This document shows positions 9,229 to 18,231 of a stretch of DNA of 64,000 bases, one piece after another. Position numbers and translations under genes: made by a program. Below the pieces are notes generated by a model. The model had not been told where the DNA came from. It saw only the letters and a list, made by a program, of their open reading frames with translations, and did not search any database. The stretch spans positions 125,305 to 189,304 of the forward strand of contig NZ_RQRS01000004.1 in the NCBI RefSeq assembly GCF_004335085.1. Direction: 5' to 3'. Source of the DNA: Pedobacter nototheniae (GTDB taxonomy: Bacteria; Bacteroidota; Bacteroidia; Sphingobacteriales; Sphingobacteriaceae). The first letter of the stretch is position 1; the number at the start of each line of letters is the position of its first letter.

Positions 9229-9444
9229 CTAAATAAAAGATTTGTTAAATGGCGCTTGATTTAGTTTATTAGAAATTAAATATTGTTGGACCTTTATAAA
9301 CTCCATATTATGAATGGCCCTGATTGCAGATTTTAATGTTTCGCAACTCACACCAAGCTTCTCAGCCCAGTATTTACGGTCGCTTTCTTCAGCTACATCA
9401 ATTAGTAGCATTTCTGTGTTGGTTGGGATGTGTTGTGGCTCCAT
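9229..9444 (-). CDS. DUF3606 domain protein
   Basis: 71-residue protein whose middle (DVAEESDRKYWAEKLGVS then LKSAIRAIHN) matches the DUF3606 pattern of small helical, possibly DNA-associated proteins of unknown function. ATG at 9444; a TAAATTTG -7 box lies about 70 bases upstream at 9512-9519. It is divergent from ligD, with about 220 bases between them. Confidence 0.75.
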   Translation of the reverse strand: MEPQHIPTNTEMLLIDVAEESDRKYWAEKLGVSCETLKSAIRAIHNMEFIKVQQYLISNKLNQAPFNKSFI

Positions 9445-9511
9445 AGCATTTACATTGGTACATAACAGAACAGCCTTGAAAGGGATTTGGTTTTGGCTTT
9501 TTTTTCTTTGA

Positions 9512-9519
9512 CAAATTTA
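9512..9519 (-). promoter_or_regulatory. -7 promoter box for the DUF3606 gene
   Basis: Reads TAAATTTG on the minus strand, a full match to the Bacteroidota TAnnTTTG element, giving a leader of about 60 bases. No clear -33 TTG. Confidence 0.5.
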
Positions 9520-9662
9520 TGATAAATTAAACTTGTTTGCTTTAAGTTGTTTGTTAACAGTTTGTTATGTGTTTGTGTTTTTAATGTTCAGCATCTATTT
9601 TAAAACCTTTTTGGGCATACAATAGTTTTAAGCATTATCTGTAAACAATTAATAAATTTAAT

Positions 9663-12353
9663 ATGAGCCTAGAAAAATATGTTGCCAAGAGGGATTTCTC
9701 TAAAACAACAGAACCAAAATCGGGGAAAATTAAAAATAATGGCAAATTATTATTTGTGATTCAAAAGCATGATGCATCGCGATTGCATTACGATTTTAGA
9801 TTGGAAATGGATGGCGTATTAAAAAGTTGGGCGGTTCCAAAGGGCCCATCAACAGATCCTAAAACTAAGCGATTGGCTATGATGGTAGAGGATCATCCAT
9901 ATGACTACAGAGAGTTTGAAGGAATAATACCCAAAGGAGAATATGGTGGTGGAACCGTTATTGTTTGGGATGAAGGTACTTATGAACCTATTGAAAAAAT
10001 AAAAGGTAAAAAAGCACAAGAGAAACACCTTTTGCAACAACTTAAATCTGGTTCTTTAAAAATAAACCTCCATGGAGAAAAACTTAAAGGTGAATTTGCC
10101 TTGGTTAAAACGCATGGAATGGGCGAAAACGGTTGGCTACTAATTAAGCATAACGATGAATTTGCTTCAACAAAGGACATAACAAAGTTGGATAAATCAG
10201 TTGTTTCAGGTAAAACCATTGAAAACATGGAAAAAACTTCTGAAAAAGTTTGGAAGGAAGGACATGAGCAACAGGTTAAACCAGAAAAAAAATCTGCAAA
10301 AGCAAAAAACACTAAGGAAACTGAGCATGTAGGCGAGAGTGAACAAATTGATGTAAAAGCGCTATTAAAAAAGTTACCGAAAGCATCAATGCCTAAAAAG
10401 TTGAAGCCCATGCTCGCCACACTTGTTGATGAGCCTTTTGATGATCCTGATTGGCAATATGAAGTTAAATGGGATGGTTATAGGGCTTTAGCATATGTGA
10501 ATAAGGGAAATGTAGATCTGCAATCACGAAATGATAAATCTTTTAACGATAAGTTTTATCCAATTTATGATTTATTAAGTAACTGGAAAATAAACGCAGT
10601 GCTGGATGGGGAAATATTGGTGCTGAATGAAAAGGGAATTTCGAACTTTTCAGCTCTACAAAACTGGCGTAGCGAAGCCGATGGAGAATTGGTTTTTTAT
10701 GTTTTCGATTTACTTTGGTATGATGGCAAAGACTTAACAGATTTACCCCTTAACCAGCGACAAGCAATTTTAAAGAATATTTTGCCTTTGGATGATGACC
10801 AAATTAGATTAGGAAAAGTTTTTAAGGCAAGTGGTATAGATTTTTTTGATGCAGCAGAAAGAATGGGACTTGAAGGAATAATTGCGAAGAAAAGTAGTAG
10901 CCTTTATGTCCCAAATCAACGATCAAAAGATTGGCTTAAAATTAAAGTACACAAAAGGCAGGAAGTTATTATAGCTGGTTTCACAAAAAATGCCAATACC
11001 AGTAAAAGCTTTAGTTCTTTGCTGCTTGGTGTTTTTAAAAAAGGCGTTTTGGAATATGTGGGTAAGGTAGGAACGGGCTTTTCAGATCAGTTGCAAAAAG
11101 AAATGATGAAACAGTTTGAACCTCTTATCATTGATGAAAGCCCTTTTAAGGTGCTGCCTGATGTGAATAAACCTTCCCGTTTCAGACCAAATCCTCCAAA
11201 AGCTAAAGCTACCTGGCTTAAACCTGAACTAGTTTGTGAAGTTGCATTTACGGAAGTGACAGAAGATGGAGTATTTCGACATCCATCTTTTAAAGGGATG
11301 AGAATTGATAAAAAAGCCAAGGAGGTGGTGCTGGAAACAGAAAAATCAACAAATGAATTACTGCACAATAAGGAAAATAAACATAATGAGGCTATTAAAC
11401 CCCCAAAAGGAAAGCAACCAAAAACCTTGCTTAACCCTAAAGATGAAACGCAAGTACGTAAAATAAAAGGTCATGAACTAAAGTTTACAAACCTCAGCAA
11501 AGTTTACTGGCCAGAAGATAATGTGACGAAAAGAGATATGTTTAATTACTATTATCAAGTTGCTGATTATATTTTGCCATACTTAAAAGATCGACCTCAG
11601 TCTTTAAATCGTTTTCCAGGTGGCATCCACGGACCAAGTTTTTACCAAAAGGATGTTAAAGGAAAGGCACCAGAATGGGTTAAAACTTTCCCTTACGAAA
11701 CCAGTAAAGGAGAGGAAAAGGAATATTTGGTGGGGGCAGACGAAGCAACGCTGATGTGGATGGCAAGCTTAGGCTGCATTGAGATGAATCCATGGTTTAG
11801 CAGAATACAAAGCCCCGATAACCCCGATTATTGTGTAATAGATCTTGATCCGGATAAAAACACTTTCAACCAGGTGATTGAAGCTGCATTAGAGGTTAAA
11901 AAGGTTTTGGATGCAATTGATGTACCGTGTTTCTGTAAAACTTCCGGATCAACCGGAATGCATATTTATATCCCGATGGATGCAAAATATAGTTACGATC
12001 AAAGTCAAATGTTTGCGAAAATTGTAGTAAATCTGGTTCATAATCAAATTCCAAAATTTACTTCTTTGGAAAGAATGATTTCTGCGAGAAAAGGAAAAAT
12101 GTACCTCGATTTTTTGCAAAATAGGCCAGGGGCAACCATTGCTGGTCCTTACTCACTCAGACCGAAAATTGGTGCCACGGTTTCAATGCCTTTGCATTGG
12201 GATGAAGTAAAACCTGGCTTGAAGATGAAAGATTTTAATATTTTTAATGCAATAGCACGTTTAAAACTCGAAGGAGATTTGTTTAAGGGTGTTTTAGGAA
12301 AAGGAATAGATTTACAAAAAGCAATTGCCAAAGCAAAAGCAACATTTGGCTAA
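9663..12353 (+). CDS. ligD: DNA ligase D (phosphoesterase-ligase-polymerase)
   Basis: Multifunctional enzyme of bacterial non-homologous end joining. Domains in order: 3'-phosphoesterase (about 1-160) with H36, H42, D44, R46 and H78 in the KHDASRLHYDFRLE and EDHPYDYREFEG motifs; ATP-dependent ligase (about 245-550) with nucleophile K269 in EVKWDGYR, then DGEILVL and EGIIAKK; and a LigD-type primase/polymerase domain (about 610-896) with SKVYWPE and the metal-binding DLDPD near residue 727. All three domains look intact. No ku gene is adjacent, so the partner would be elsewhere. The 3' end overlaps the convergent cation-efflux gene by 4 bases. Confidence 0.97.
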   Translation: MSLEKYVAKRDFSKTTEPKSGKIKNNGKLLFVIQKHDASRLHYDFRLEMDGVLKSWAVPKGPSTDPKTKRLAMMVEDHPYDYREFEGIIPKGEYGGGTVIVWDEGTYEPIEKIKGKKAQEKHLLQQLKSGSLKINLHGEKLKGEFALVKTHGMGENGWLLIKHNDEFASTKDITKLDKSVVSGKTIENMEKTSEKVWKEGHEQQVKPEKKSAKAKNTKETEHVGESEQIDVKALLKKLPKASMPKKLKPMLATLVDEPFDDPDWQYEVKWDGYRALAYVNKGNVDLQSRNDKSFNDKFYPIYDLLSNWKINAVLDGEILVLNEKGISNFSALQNWRSEADGELVFYVFDLLWYDGKDLTDLPLNQRQAILKNILPLDDDQIRLGKVFKASGIDFFDAAERMGLEGIIAKKSSSLYVPNQRSKDWLKIKVHKRQEVIIAGFTKNANTSKSFSSLLLGVFKKGVLEYVGKVGTGFSDQLQKEMMKQFEPLIIDESPFKVLPDVNKPSRFRPNPPKAKATWLKPELVCEVAFTEVTEDGVFRHPSFKGMRIDKKAKEVVLETEKSTNELLHNKENKHNEAIKPPKGKQPKTLLNPKDETQVRKIKGHELKFTNLSKVYWPEDNVTKRDMFNYYYQVADYILPYLKDRPQSLNRFPGGIHGPSFYQKDVKGKAPEWVKTFPYETSKGEEKEYLVGADEATLMWMASLGCIEMNPWFSRIQSPDNPDYCVIDLDPDKNTFNQVIEAALEVKKVLDAIDVPCFCKTSGSTGMHIYIPMDAKYSYDQSQMFAKIVVNLVHNQIPKFTSLERMISARKGKMYLDFLQNRPGATIAGPYSLRPKIGATVSMPLHWDEVKPGLKMKDFNIFNAIARLKLEGDLFKGVLGKGIDLQKAIAKAKATFG

Positions 12354-13264
12354 CTTTGAAACTCTGTGGCTGCCTGCGGTTGGATAATAACAAATTTTAT
12401 TAAATCAAATTCAGATTTAATTTTCTCTCTAACCCTTTCAATCGCATCCGTTAAATCTTTTGTATCAAGTTCGGGCTGAAAGGTTAAAATCAGCATCAAC
12501 AGAATTTCCTTTGGAGATTGATAAGTAGTGAGTATGCTTACCACACTTACAACATCTTCATCAGCCTCTGCAATGGTTTTAATTTTTTGCTGGGTTTCGG
12601 GTGTAACCCCTTCGCCCATTAGTAAACTTCTACTTTCTCTAGCTAAAATAAAAGAAACAAAAACTAGTAAGGTTCCCACTAAAACAGATGCAAGTCCATC
12701 CAGAAATGGAAGGTTAAATGCATGACTGAATAACATTAAAACAAAAACAATCAGTAAGCCTAAAATTGCTGCTCCATCTTCAAATAGAACAAGAAAACCT
12801 GATGGATCTTTACTTTTTATTATGGCTTTCCACCAAGAAACACCATTTCTGGTTTTATTAAATTCTTTTAGGGCAACAATAAATGATGCGCCTTCAAACA
12901 TAAAGGATAAACCTAAAACAACATAATTCCAGGTAGGATTGCCTAATACTTCTGGATGGCGAATGTGGGCAATACCCTGAGAGATGGAAACGATTCCACC
13001 TAATCCAAAAATCATTATGGAAACAATAAAAGACCAGAAATATAATTCTTTACCGTAACCAAAAGGGCGATATTGATCTGCAGGTTTTTGACTTCTTTTT
13101 AAACCATAAAGCAATAAAATTTGGTTACTCGTATCAACAGTAGAATGGATTCCTTCAGCAATCATGGATGAACTATTCGTAAATCCGCCAGCTATAAACT
13201 TGGTAAGTGCAATAAGTAAGTTAGCAGCTAATGCGCTATATATTGATTTGTTGGCTCTAGCCAT
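12350..13264 (-). CDS. Cation diffusion facilitator family transporter
   Basis: Metal efflux protein of the inner membrane, 304 residues. N-terminal helices carry the CDF signature EGIHSTVDTSNQ with its metal-binding His and Asp, followed by FGYGKELYFWSF, further helices to about residue 200 and a cytoplasmic C-terminal domain of about 85 residues. The second metal pair in the later helix reads FLDGLASVLVG. Metal specificity cannot be judged. It is convergent with ligD. Confidence 0.9.
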   Translation of the reverse strand: MARANKSIYSALAANLLIALTKFIAGGFTNSSSMIAEGIHSTVDTSNQILLLYGLKRSQKPADQYRPFGYGKELYFWSFIVSIMIFGLGGIVSISQGIAHIRHPEVLGNPTWNYVVLGLSFMFEGASFIVALKEFNKTRNGVSWWKAIIKSKDPSGFLVLFEDGAAILGLLIVFVLMLFSHAFNLPFLDGLASVLVGTLLVFVSFILARESRSLLMGEGVTPETQQKIKTIAEADEDVVSVVSILTTYQSPKEILLMLILTFQPELDTKDLTDAIERVREKIKSEFDLIKFVIIQPQAATEFQS

Positions 13265-13348
13265 AGTTCAGATGAAATAAAATTGATAAATGATTAACCA
13301 TTAGATCAACATTTAGTTTGCAACTGACGAATAGAAATTTATTTTAAA

Positions 13349-13380
13349 ATTTCGGGGATTATAACACTAATCCCCGAAAT
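13349..13380 (-). terminator. Terminator after the YghZ-like reductase
   Basis: Perfect 12-bp stem (ATTTCGGGGATT at 13349-13360, AATCCCCGAAAT at 13369-13380) with an 8-base loop, 3 bases beyond the minus-strand gene; the minus strand continues U-rich. Confidence 0.85.
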
Positions 13381-13383
13381 AAT

Positions 13384-14376
13384 TTATCCTTTAAGAATTT
13401 CATTAATCAAATTAATCTCCTCAACGCTAAATTCTATATTATTTAAAGCCTTAATAGAATCTGTAATTTGTTCTGATTTACTTGCACCAATTAGTACAGA
13501 TGTAATTCTATTATCTTTTAAAATCCATGATAATGCCATATGGGCTAGTTTCTGACCTCTTGATTTTGCTACTTCATTCAGTTTAGAAATAATTTCAATA
13601 TTTGCTTTGGTAATGTTGCTTTCCTTTAAAAACACACCGCTAGTAGCAACTCTTGAATCTGCTGGGATGCCATTTAAATATTTGTCAGTTAACATTCCTT
13701 GAGCCAAAGGTGAAAAAGGAATACAACCAACGCCCGTATTTTCCAAAACATCAAGCAATCCATTTTCAACCCAACGATCAAACATCGAATATTTAGGCTG
13801 ATGAATTAAACAATGTGTACCCATTTCTTTTAAAATATGGATTGCCTTTTCTGCCTCATGGGCTTCATAATTAGAAATACCAACGTAAAGTGCCTTTCCC
13901 TGTTGCACCATTAAACTTAAAGCAGCCATAGTTTCTTCTAATGGCGTTTCGGGATCAGGCCTATGGTGATAAAATATATCCACATAATCAAGCTTCATCC
14001 TTTTTAAGCTTTGATCCAAACTAGAAACCAAATACTTTTTTGAACCCCAATCGCCATAAGGCCCATCCCACATGGTATAACCAGCTTTACTCGAAATAAT
14101 CATTTCATCTCGGTGATTTTTGAAATCGTCAGCTAGTATTTTACCAAAAACTTCTTCTGCTGATCCTGGAGGAGGACCATAATTATTTGCTAAATCAAAA
14201 TGGGTAATCCCACTGTTAAAAGCTGTATAAATTAGATCCTTACTGTTTTTAAAAACATTTACATGCCCGAAATTATGCCATAAGCCCAGCGAAATAGCAG
14301 GTAATTTTAGTCCGCTTTTTCCACAACGGCGATACTGCATACTGCTGTAGCGATTTTCTGATATATATTGACTCAT
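13384..14376 (-). CDS. Aldo/keto reductase, YghZ/voltage-gated K-channel beta-like
   Basis: 330 residues from ATG 14376 (MSQYISENRYSSMQYRRCGKSGLKLPAIS). The ENRY-MxYRxCGxSGLxLPxxSLGLWHNFG opening and NNYGPPPGSAEE, SSKAGYTMWDGPYGDWGSKK and DIFYHHRPD blocks are those of the L-glyceraldehyde-3-phosphate reductase (YghZ) subgroup. The frame is open to a further upstream start at 14454, but those 26 residues are hydrophobic-basic and unlike the family, so the inner ATG is preferred. Physiological substrate unproven; methylglyoxal or aldehyde detoxification is an inference. Confidence 0.92.
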   Translation of the reverse strand: MSQYISENRYSSMQYRRCGKSGLKLPAISLGLWHNFGHVNVFKNSKDLIYTAFNSGITHFDLANNYGPPPGSAEEVFGKILADDFKNHRDEMIISSKAGYTMWDGPYGDWGSKKYLVSSLDQSLKRMKLDYVDIFYHHRPDPETPLEETMAALSLMVQQGKALYVGISNYEAHEAEKAIHILKEMGTHCLIHQPKYSMFDRWVENGLLDVLENTGVGCIPFSPLAQGMLTDKYLNGIPADSRVATSGVFLKESNITKANIEIISKLNEVAKSRGQKLAHMALSWILKDNRITSVLIGASKSEQITDSIKALNNIEFSVEEINLINEILKG

Positions 14377-14559
14377 CTTTTTTATTTTGAAGAACAATGT
14401 TAAGTAGATTTTCGGAATTATTTTTCGGCAATAAATATTTAAAAATACACTCAATAAAGCATTGGGTATCGTTTTTGTTATAACTAAATCGATTTATTTG
14501 TATTCTTAAATTAATTTTTATATTTAGTTTTTATTATCAATGACCAATTTACCCTTAAT

Positions 14560-15732
14560 ATGAGTTTTAAAAAAATACTAGGTTTTGTTGCTCTTGCAAG
14601 TATTGCATTAACAGCCTGTCAATCTGAAAACAAAGAAGAAATATCTGTTGATGACATAAATACAGATACACTTAAGGTAGCAAAGCTAGTTCCTGATTCT
14701 TTTAAAAAGGACATAGATGGTAAGCAAACGGCACTTTATATCTTAAAAAATGCTAAAAATGCCGAAGCAGTTTTTACTAATTATGGCGGTCGTTTGGTGA
14801 GTCTTTCTGTTCCTAATCATGCAGGTAAAATGGTTGATGTTGTAGTAGGCTTTAAAAGTGTAAATGATTATATAAAATCAACAGAGCCCTATTTTGGTGC
14901 TACTATTGGCCGTTATGGAAACCGAATTGCTAAGGGAAAATTTACATTAGATGGAAAGGAATATACTTTGCCCACCAATAATGGGGTTAATACTTTGCAC
15001 GGTGGCAATGCTGGCTTTCAGGCCGTAGTTTGGGATGCTAAGCAAATAGATGAACATACACTGGAACTTCATTATTTATCAAAAGATATGGAAGAGGGGT
15101 TTCCCGGCAATTTGGATGTTAAGGTTACTTATACTTTAACAGATGATAATGAATTAAAAATGGATTATGAAGCCAAAACCGATAAAAATACAGTCGTTAA
15201 TTTAACTAATCATGCTTTTTTTAACTTAAATGGCGAAGGAAGCGGAAACATTTTGTATCATTCTATACAAATTTATGCCGATGAATACACGCCTGTTGAT
15301 TCGACTTTAATCCCAACAGGGAAGATAGAAAAAGTAACAGGTACTCCTTTTGATTTTACTAAATTAACAAATATTGGAGCACGGATTCGTGATAAAGATC
15401 AGCAGCTAACCTATGGAAAAGGTTACGATCACAACTATGTATTAAACAAAACAAAAGGTTTAAATATGTTTCACGCAGCAACCGTAAAAGGAGATAAATC
15501 GGGTATTCTTATGGAAGTTTATACGCAAGAACCAGGTTTACAGTTTTATAGTGGCAACTTTATGCAAAGTAAAAACATATTTAAAACAGGAGCGAAGGAT
15601 AAGTTTAGAACAGCATTTTGTTTAGAAACACAGCACTTTCCTGATTCTCCAAATCAGCCTAATTTTCCAAGCACTGTTTTAAAAGCCGGCGATATTTATA
15701 AAACCAGTTCCATTTATAAATTTAGCAATTAA
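14560..15732 (+). CDS. galM: Aldose 1-epimerase (galactose mutarotase), lipoprotein form
   Basis: Interconverts alpha and beta anomers of aldoses. A lipobox signal (ASIALTACQSE) puts it in the cell envelope, unlike cytosolic E. coli GalM; exported forms are common in Bacteroidota that degrade polysaccharides. The catalytic domain has FGATIGRYGNRIAKGKF, LHGGNAGFQ, NLTNHAFFNL with the catalytic His, YDHNYVL and a late Glu in CLETQHFPDSPN. Length 390 is normal. It is monocistronic. Confidence 0.93.
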   Translation: MSFKKILGFVALASIALTACQSENKEEISVDDINTDTLKVAKLVPDSFKKDIDGKQTALYILKNAKNAEAVFTNYGGRLVSLSVPNHAGKMVDVVVGFKSVNDYIKSTEPYFGATIGRYGNRIAKGKFTLDGKEYTLPTNNGVNTLHGGNAGFQAVVWDAKQIDEHTLELHYLSKDMEEGFPGNLDVKVTYTLTDDNELKMDYEAKTDKNTVVNLTNHAFFNLNGEGSGNILYHSIQIYADEYTPVDSTLIPTGKIEKVTGTPFDFTKLTNIGARIRDKDQQLTYGKGYDHNYVLNKTKGLNMFHAATVKGDKSGILMEVYTQEPGLQFYSGNFMQSKNIFKTGAKDKFRTAFCLETQHFPDSPNQPNFPSTVLKAGDIYKTSSIYKFSN

Positions 15733-15763
15733 TTGAAAAATTGTAGTAGTAAATATGCTAATG

Positions 15764-15785
15764 AAAAGTAAAAGTTACTACTTTT
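15764..15785 (+). terminator. Weak terminator hairpin after galM
   Basis: AAAAGTA (15764-15770) can pair with TACTTTT (15779-15785), followed by a short T-run. Weak. Confidence 0.35.
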
Positions 15786-15832
15786 TAAGTTAAATAGACG
15801 GTCAATTATGCTTCATTAATATTTGAAATTCG

Positions 15833-15840
15833 TAGGTTTG
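15833..15840 (+). promoter_or_regulatory. -7 promoter box of the first Crp-like gene
   Basis: TAGGTTTG matches TAnnTTTG 28 bases before the start codon. A GGGCGGG purine-rich tract just before the ATG is an unusually strong ribosome-binding signal for this window. Confidence 0.55.
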
Positions 15841-15867
15841 CAACATTAATAATACATTGCGGGCGGG

Positions 15868-16479
15868 ATGGAATCAAATACAAGCCTGGTTGGGTACAAA
15901 AAAGATACCCTGCTAGAATTTTTTAATAAGCTACAGCCTTTAAAAGAGGAGGTAGTTTCTTTTGCTAAAAAAGAAACTTTTACAATAACAATTAAAAGAA
16001 ATGAACTTTTAGATGTCATAACTCATTATAAAGATTGCATATTCTTTGTTCTTCAAGGGTTTATCAGGGGCTATATTGTTGAGGATAATAAGGAAATAAC
16101 AACATCTTTAAATGGAGAACAATGCCTTATTGGGCAAATAAGGAGTCCTTCTATGTGTAAAGTGTTATATAATGAACATTTTCAAGCTTTAGAAGATACC
16201 ACCCTTTTAGTTGCTCCTTACCATTTGATTGATTGCTTATATACCCATTTTCCTGAAACAAATGCCTTAGGCAGAAAATTACTCGCTATTCATTACCAAA
16301 TTTCTTCCGAAAGATCAATTTTATCCAGAATACCTACTGCTGAAGCCAGATATAAACAGTTTGTCACAAATCACCCCGACCTTAACAATAGAGTATCTGT
16401 TAAAATTTTATCTAGTTATCTATGCATGCGTCTCGAAACTTTGAGCCGAATGAGAAGTAAAATCAAAAAAGATATTTAA
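15868..16479 (+). CDS. Crp/Fnr-like transcriptional regulator (paralogue 1)
   Basis: 203 residues: a cyclic-nucleotide-binding-like beta domain (about 25-130) and a short C-terminal helix-turn-helix (SYLCMRLETLSRMRSKI). In the phosphate-binding cassette region it reads NGEQCLIGQIRS, without the canonical arrangement, so cAMP binding is doubtful. It resembles the proteins at 18232 and 60322, especially in the recognition helix. The short form without a full wing is usual for Bacteroidota. Target genes unknown. Confidence 0.8.
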   Translation: MESNTSLVGYKKDTLLEFFNKLQPLKEEVVSFAKKETFTITIKRNELLDVITHYKDCIFFVLQGFIRGYIVEDNKEITTSLNGEQCLIGQIRSPSMCKVLYNEHFQALEDTTLLVAPYHLIDCLYTHFPETNALGRKLLAIHYQISSERSILSRIPTAEARYKQFVTNHPDLNNRVSVKILSSYLCMRLETLSRMRSKIKKDI

Positions 16480-16544
16480 TCTATCTGTTAATCAGTAGCT
16501 TCTGATTTTATGAAGATCTTTTATTTATAATAAGTCTAAATAAC

Positions 16545-16552
16545 TATATTTG
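16545..16552 (+). promoter_or_regulatory. -7 promoter box of the first ECF sigma gene
   Basis: TATATTTG, a full TAnnTTTG match, 21 bases before the proposed TTG start; expected transcription start about 16559. Confidence 0.6.
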
Positions 16553-16573
16553 CACACAATCATTAAGTAGATT

Positions 16574-17113
16574 TTGGCAGATAATACAGATAAAATACTT
16601 CCCGGTACTTTTAATCGCATTGATAAAGATTTGTTCGAGCGATCTTATGAGCTATATTGGGAAAAAGTTTATGCTGTTTGCTACAATAATATTCGCGAAG
16701 TAGAACCTGCAAAAGAAATGGTTCAGGATATTTTCAAATCTCTTTGGGAACGTAGAAGCGAGCTTGAGATACAAAATATTGAACACTATTTAATTCGTTC
16801 GGCTAAATTTAAAACTTTTGAGTACATAAGAAATAAAGTAAGCAGACAAAAACATGCCGAATTTCAAATGATGGATTGTTTAGAATCCAGTAATTGTACA
16901 GAAGAACAAGTTTTATTCAACAATTTAAAAGAAAAGGTTAATGTTCTGGTTGATACTTTACCATGCCAGTGCAAAAGGGTTTATAAAATGAGCAGGGAGC
17001 AAGGCCTTAGCAACAGAGAAATTGCAACCCTTCTTTATATTTCAGAAAGAGCTGTAGAATACCATATTACAAAGGCCATGGGCAAGCTTAAGGTAGGTTT
17101 GGCAAGCTATTAA
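16574..17113 (+). CDS. ECF-type RNA polymerase sigma-70 factor (TTG start)
   Basis: 179 residues with sigma region 2 (YELYWEKVYAVCYNNIREVEPAKEMVQDIFKSLWERR) and region 4 with a helix-turn-helix (LSNREIATLLYISERAVEYHI). There is a stop codon at 16568-16570 and no ATG before the middle of region 2, so translation must begin at TTG 16574 or ATT 16571. No anti-sigma gene or SusC/FecR-type gene is next to it; the following gene is an OmpA-like lipoprotein. Regulon unknown. Confidence 0.88.
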   Translation: MADNTDKILPGTFNRIDKDLFERSYELYWEKVYAVCYNNIREVEPAKEMVQDIFKSLWERRSELEIQNIEHYLIRSAKFKTFEYIRNKVSRQKHAEFQMMDCLESSNCTEEQVLFNNLKEKVNVLVDTLPCQCKRVYKMSREQGLSNREIATLLYISERAVEYHITKAMGKLKVGLASY

Positions 17114-17204
17114 CTCAGGTCATTCAATCTTTTGACATTTCTTAACATAAAAACTTTACGGTACACTGTTTGTTATTTATATCTTTAAATAAAAAGTTAA
17201 AATT

Positions 17205-18065
17205 ATGAAATGGTACAAATCAATCCCAATTATGCTAGTTTCAGTAGTGCTTATTCAAGGTTGTGTAAGCAATAAAAAGTACGCTGAACTAGAATCTACC
17301 TATTCGAAACTTCGTGAAAGAAATCAGGAACTAAGCGATAAATATCAAGATAGCCAGCGTGAATTATCAGGATCATCTAGTCGCGTAAAAAGTCTGGAAG
17401 AACAAATAAGATCCGAAAGGGCAAATGTAACCGCACTACAAGATGCCTTAAACAAGTGTTTATCATCAAGTAACCAAGGAAATGTGAACATATCTAAATT
17501 GGTTGATGAAATAAACAGCTCTAATAAATACATTCAGCAATTGGTAAATACCAAAAATAAAAGTGATTCACTTAATTTGGTGTTAACCAATAATTTAACA
17601 AGATCTTTAAGCCGTGAAGAAATGACTGATGTTGATGTTCAAGTGCTTAAAGGCGTAGTTTATATCTCTCTTTCAGATAATATGCTTTACAAATCAGGTA
17701 GTTATGAAATTTCTGATAAAGCAGGAGAAACTTTAAGTAAAATTGCAAAAATCATTACCGATTATCAAGGGTATGATGTGTTAATAGAAGGTAATACTGA
17801 TAACGTGCCTATTTCGCAACCAAATATTCGTAATAATTGGGATTTAAGTGCGCTTAGAGCATCTTCGGTGGTACAAACTTTACAAAATAAATATGCTGTT
17901 GATCCTAAACGTTTAACAGCAGGTGGGCGAGGGGAATATAATCCTTTAGTGAGCAACGATAGTGCTGCAGGAAAAGCTAAAAATAGGCGTACACAAATTA
18001 TCATAACCCCTAAACTAGATCAGTTTATGGAGTTAATTGGTAAAGCACCAGAAGCACAAAAATAA
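17205..18065 (+). CDS. OmpA-family peptidoglycan-binding lipoprotein
   Basis: 286 residues: lipobox signal (VVLIQGCVSNKK), a coiled-coil stretch of heptads (about 28-85), a linker, then an OmpA C-terminal domain (about 150-275) with the peptidoglycan-binding pattern EGNTDNVPI, LSALRASSVVQ, GGRGEYNPLVSND and KNRRTQIII. It should tie the outer membrane to peptidoglycan. It lies 91 bases after the ECF sigma gene on the same strand and has its own strong terminator. Confidence 0.92.
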   Translation: MKWYKSIPIMLVSVVLIQGCVSNKKYAELESTYSKLRERNQELSDKYQDSQRELSGSSSRVKSLEEQIRSERANVTALQDALNKCLSSSNQGNVNISKLVDEINSSNKYIQQLVNTKNKSDSLNLVLTNNLTRSLSREEMTDVDVQVLKGVVYISLSDNMLYKSGSYEISDKAGETLSKIAKIITDYQGYDVLIEGNTDNVPISQPNIRNNWDLSALRASSVVQTLQNKYAVDPKRLTAGGRGEYNPLVSNDSAAGKAKNRRTQIIITPKLDQFMELIGKAPEAQK

Positions 18066-18077
18066 TTAGAATCACCT

Positions 18078-18111
18078 AAAAAGGCTAAAACATACAAGTT
18101 TTAGCCTTTTT
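18078..18111 (+). terminator. Terminator of the OmpA-like gene
   Basis: 14-bp perfect stem (AAAAAGGCTAAAAC with GTTTTAGCCTTTTT), 6-base loop, ending in a T-run. Confidence 0.9.
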
Positions 18112-18197
18112 TATTTCATAATTTTTGATAAAAATAATCCCGGATTAATCCCTTTCCTAATTATATAGTCTGATAGATTTAAAAATATATAAGTCTC

Positions 18198-18205
18198 TAT
18201 TTTTG
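18198..18205 (+). promoter_or_regulatory. -7 promoter box of the second Crp-like gene
   Basis: TATTTTTG matches TAnnTTTG, 26 bases before ATG 18232. Confidence 0.55.
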
Positions 18206-18231
18206 TTTTAACAGCCTAATACTTTGAAGAA

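Noticed and set aside
9314..9511. Plus-strand frame across the DUF3606 gene
   Set aside because: It is antisense to a recognisable small gene and ends in a Phe/Leu run from AT-rich DNA.
10000..10420. 146-residue antisense frame in ligD
   Set aside because: It is a shadow of the Lys-rich linker of LigD, which reads as Ser/Phe/Cys-rich sequence on the other strand.
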